This document shows positions 63,406 through 64,000 of a DNA stretch of 64,000 nucleotides, piece after piece. Source of the DNA: Neocallimastix lanati (nom. inval.) (lineage: Eukaryota > Neocallimastigomycota > Neocallimastigomycetes > Neocallimastigales > Neocallimastigaceae); contig JACVTC010000136.1 of assembly GCA_016946835.1 (NCBI GenBank), forward strand, positions 128,501 through 192,500, given 5' to 3'. The notes under the pieces are model-generated. The model was not told where the DNA came from, searched no databases, and was given only the letters and a program-made list of their open reading frames with translations. A program made the translations under genes and the position numbers. The stretch's first letter is position 1. Each line of letters starts with the position of its first letter.

Positions 63406-64000
63406 AATGATAATAATGAAGTAAATTTAAACTTTATTATTTTCTAAATTATACATTAAAAATCAAATTAATTACAAAAATATTTTTATTAAATAAAATT
63501 TAAAATGAATATTTATAGTAATGATATGATTATTATTATTATTTTAATAAAATTTTTATTTTTTTTTTTTTTATAAATTTTTTTTTTTTAAAAAAATAAA
63601 AATATGTTGTTACCTAAGATTTTAAAAAAGAAAAAGATTAAATAAATCATATAAAAGTAAACAAAATTTCATAATAAGAAAAAATTAAATAAATAAATGA
63701 ATAAAAAATAAAGTTTAAAAAGTAAAAAAAAAAAAAATAAAATAAATTAATGAATAAAATATTTTGTGTCAAAAAAATTGTTGTTAATAATAACTCTAAT
63801 GGATAACCACACTATTTATTTTAAGAATGTTTACTTATTTTTTTTTTTTTTTTTTTAACTTTTGAACTTATTTTTATTCTTTATTTCATTAAATTTTCTA
63901 TGAGTAATTAAAAATATCTTTTTTTTAACTTAATCTCTTACATACATTTATGCCCTACCAGATTTTAAATGAATAAATAATTCTTTTGCTGTTAATCCTT
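63406..64000. other. 3' flank of CPBP copy 3, running off the window
   Basis: Matches 46724-47392 with deletions: the stretch 'gatgatcatgttactacacg' is absent here. It ends within 'tgctgttaatcctt', the site where LINE-A inserted in unit 1. Confidence 0.6.

Overview
The window looks like nuclear DNA of an anaerobic gut fungus (Neocallimastigomycota; Neocallimastix, Piromyces or Anaeromyces type). The DNA is extremely AT-rich and full of homopolymer and micro-satellite tracts. It carries spliceosomal introns, typical eukaryotic genes (MSH6, a gamma-tubulin complex protein), a decayed GH11 xylanase with an asparagine linker, a long ankyrin protein and several bacterial-looking gene families. The genus is an inference.

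Layout. 1-6085: three tandem, forward copies of a secreted DUF4867-like protein (about 2.1 kb per unit). 7482-9416: an ankyrin protein on the minus strand. 11501-14280: decayed pieces (C-terminus of a GPH sugar symporter; a Cys-rich repeat remnant). 15277-22419: a 20-exon gene I assembled by hand, encoding a GCP5-like gamma-tubulin complex component; one of its introns reads as an AT-AC (U12-type) intron. 25498-28399: two more DUF4867 copies in inverted orientation, so the family forms an inverted set of arrays about 19 kb apart. 28400-39600: a gene graveyard (Ty1/copia relic fused to a GPH symporter fragment, GH11 xylanase pseudogene, relic LINE, micro-satellites). 39634-44351: five-exon MSH6 with an N-terminal PIP box. 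45515-64000: a repeated unit carrying a CPBP-family intramembrane protease gene (three copies), interleaved with two long APE-type LINE retrotransposons.

The last region can be read as a history. An internally deleted LINE-A derivative and the CPBP gene were duplicated together. LINE-A then inserted into unit 1 with a 14-bp target-site duplication, for which unit 2 is the empty site. LINE-B inserted into the old LINE-A fragment of unit 3 with a 13-bp duplication. LINE-B has one intact 1361-codon ORF; LINE-A is near-intact with one frameshift between endonuclease and reverse transcriptase. Both ORFs start with a segment whose predicted order of strands and helices resembles an RRM, so RNA-binding, endonuclease and RT functions may sit in one polypeptide.

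Working genes are housekeeping (MSH6, GCP5) or lineage-specific multicopy genes (DUF4867-like, CPBP, ankyrin); no shared pathway or operon-like logic is visible.
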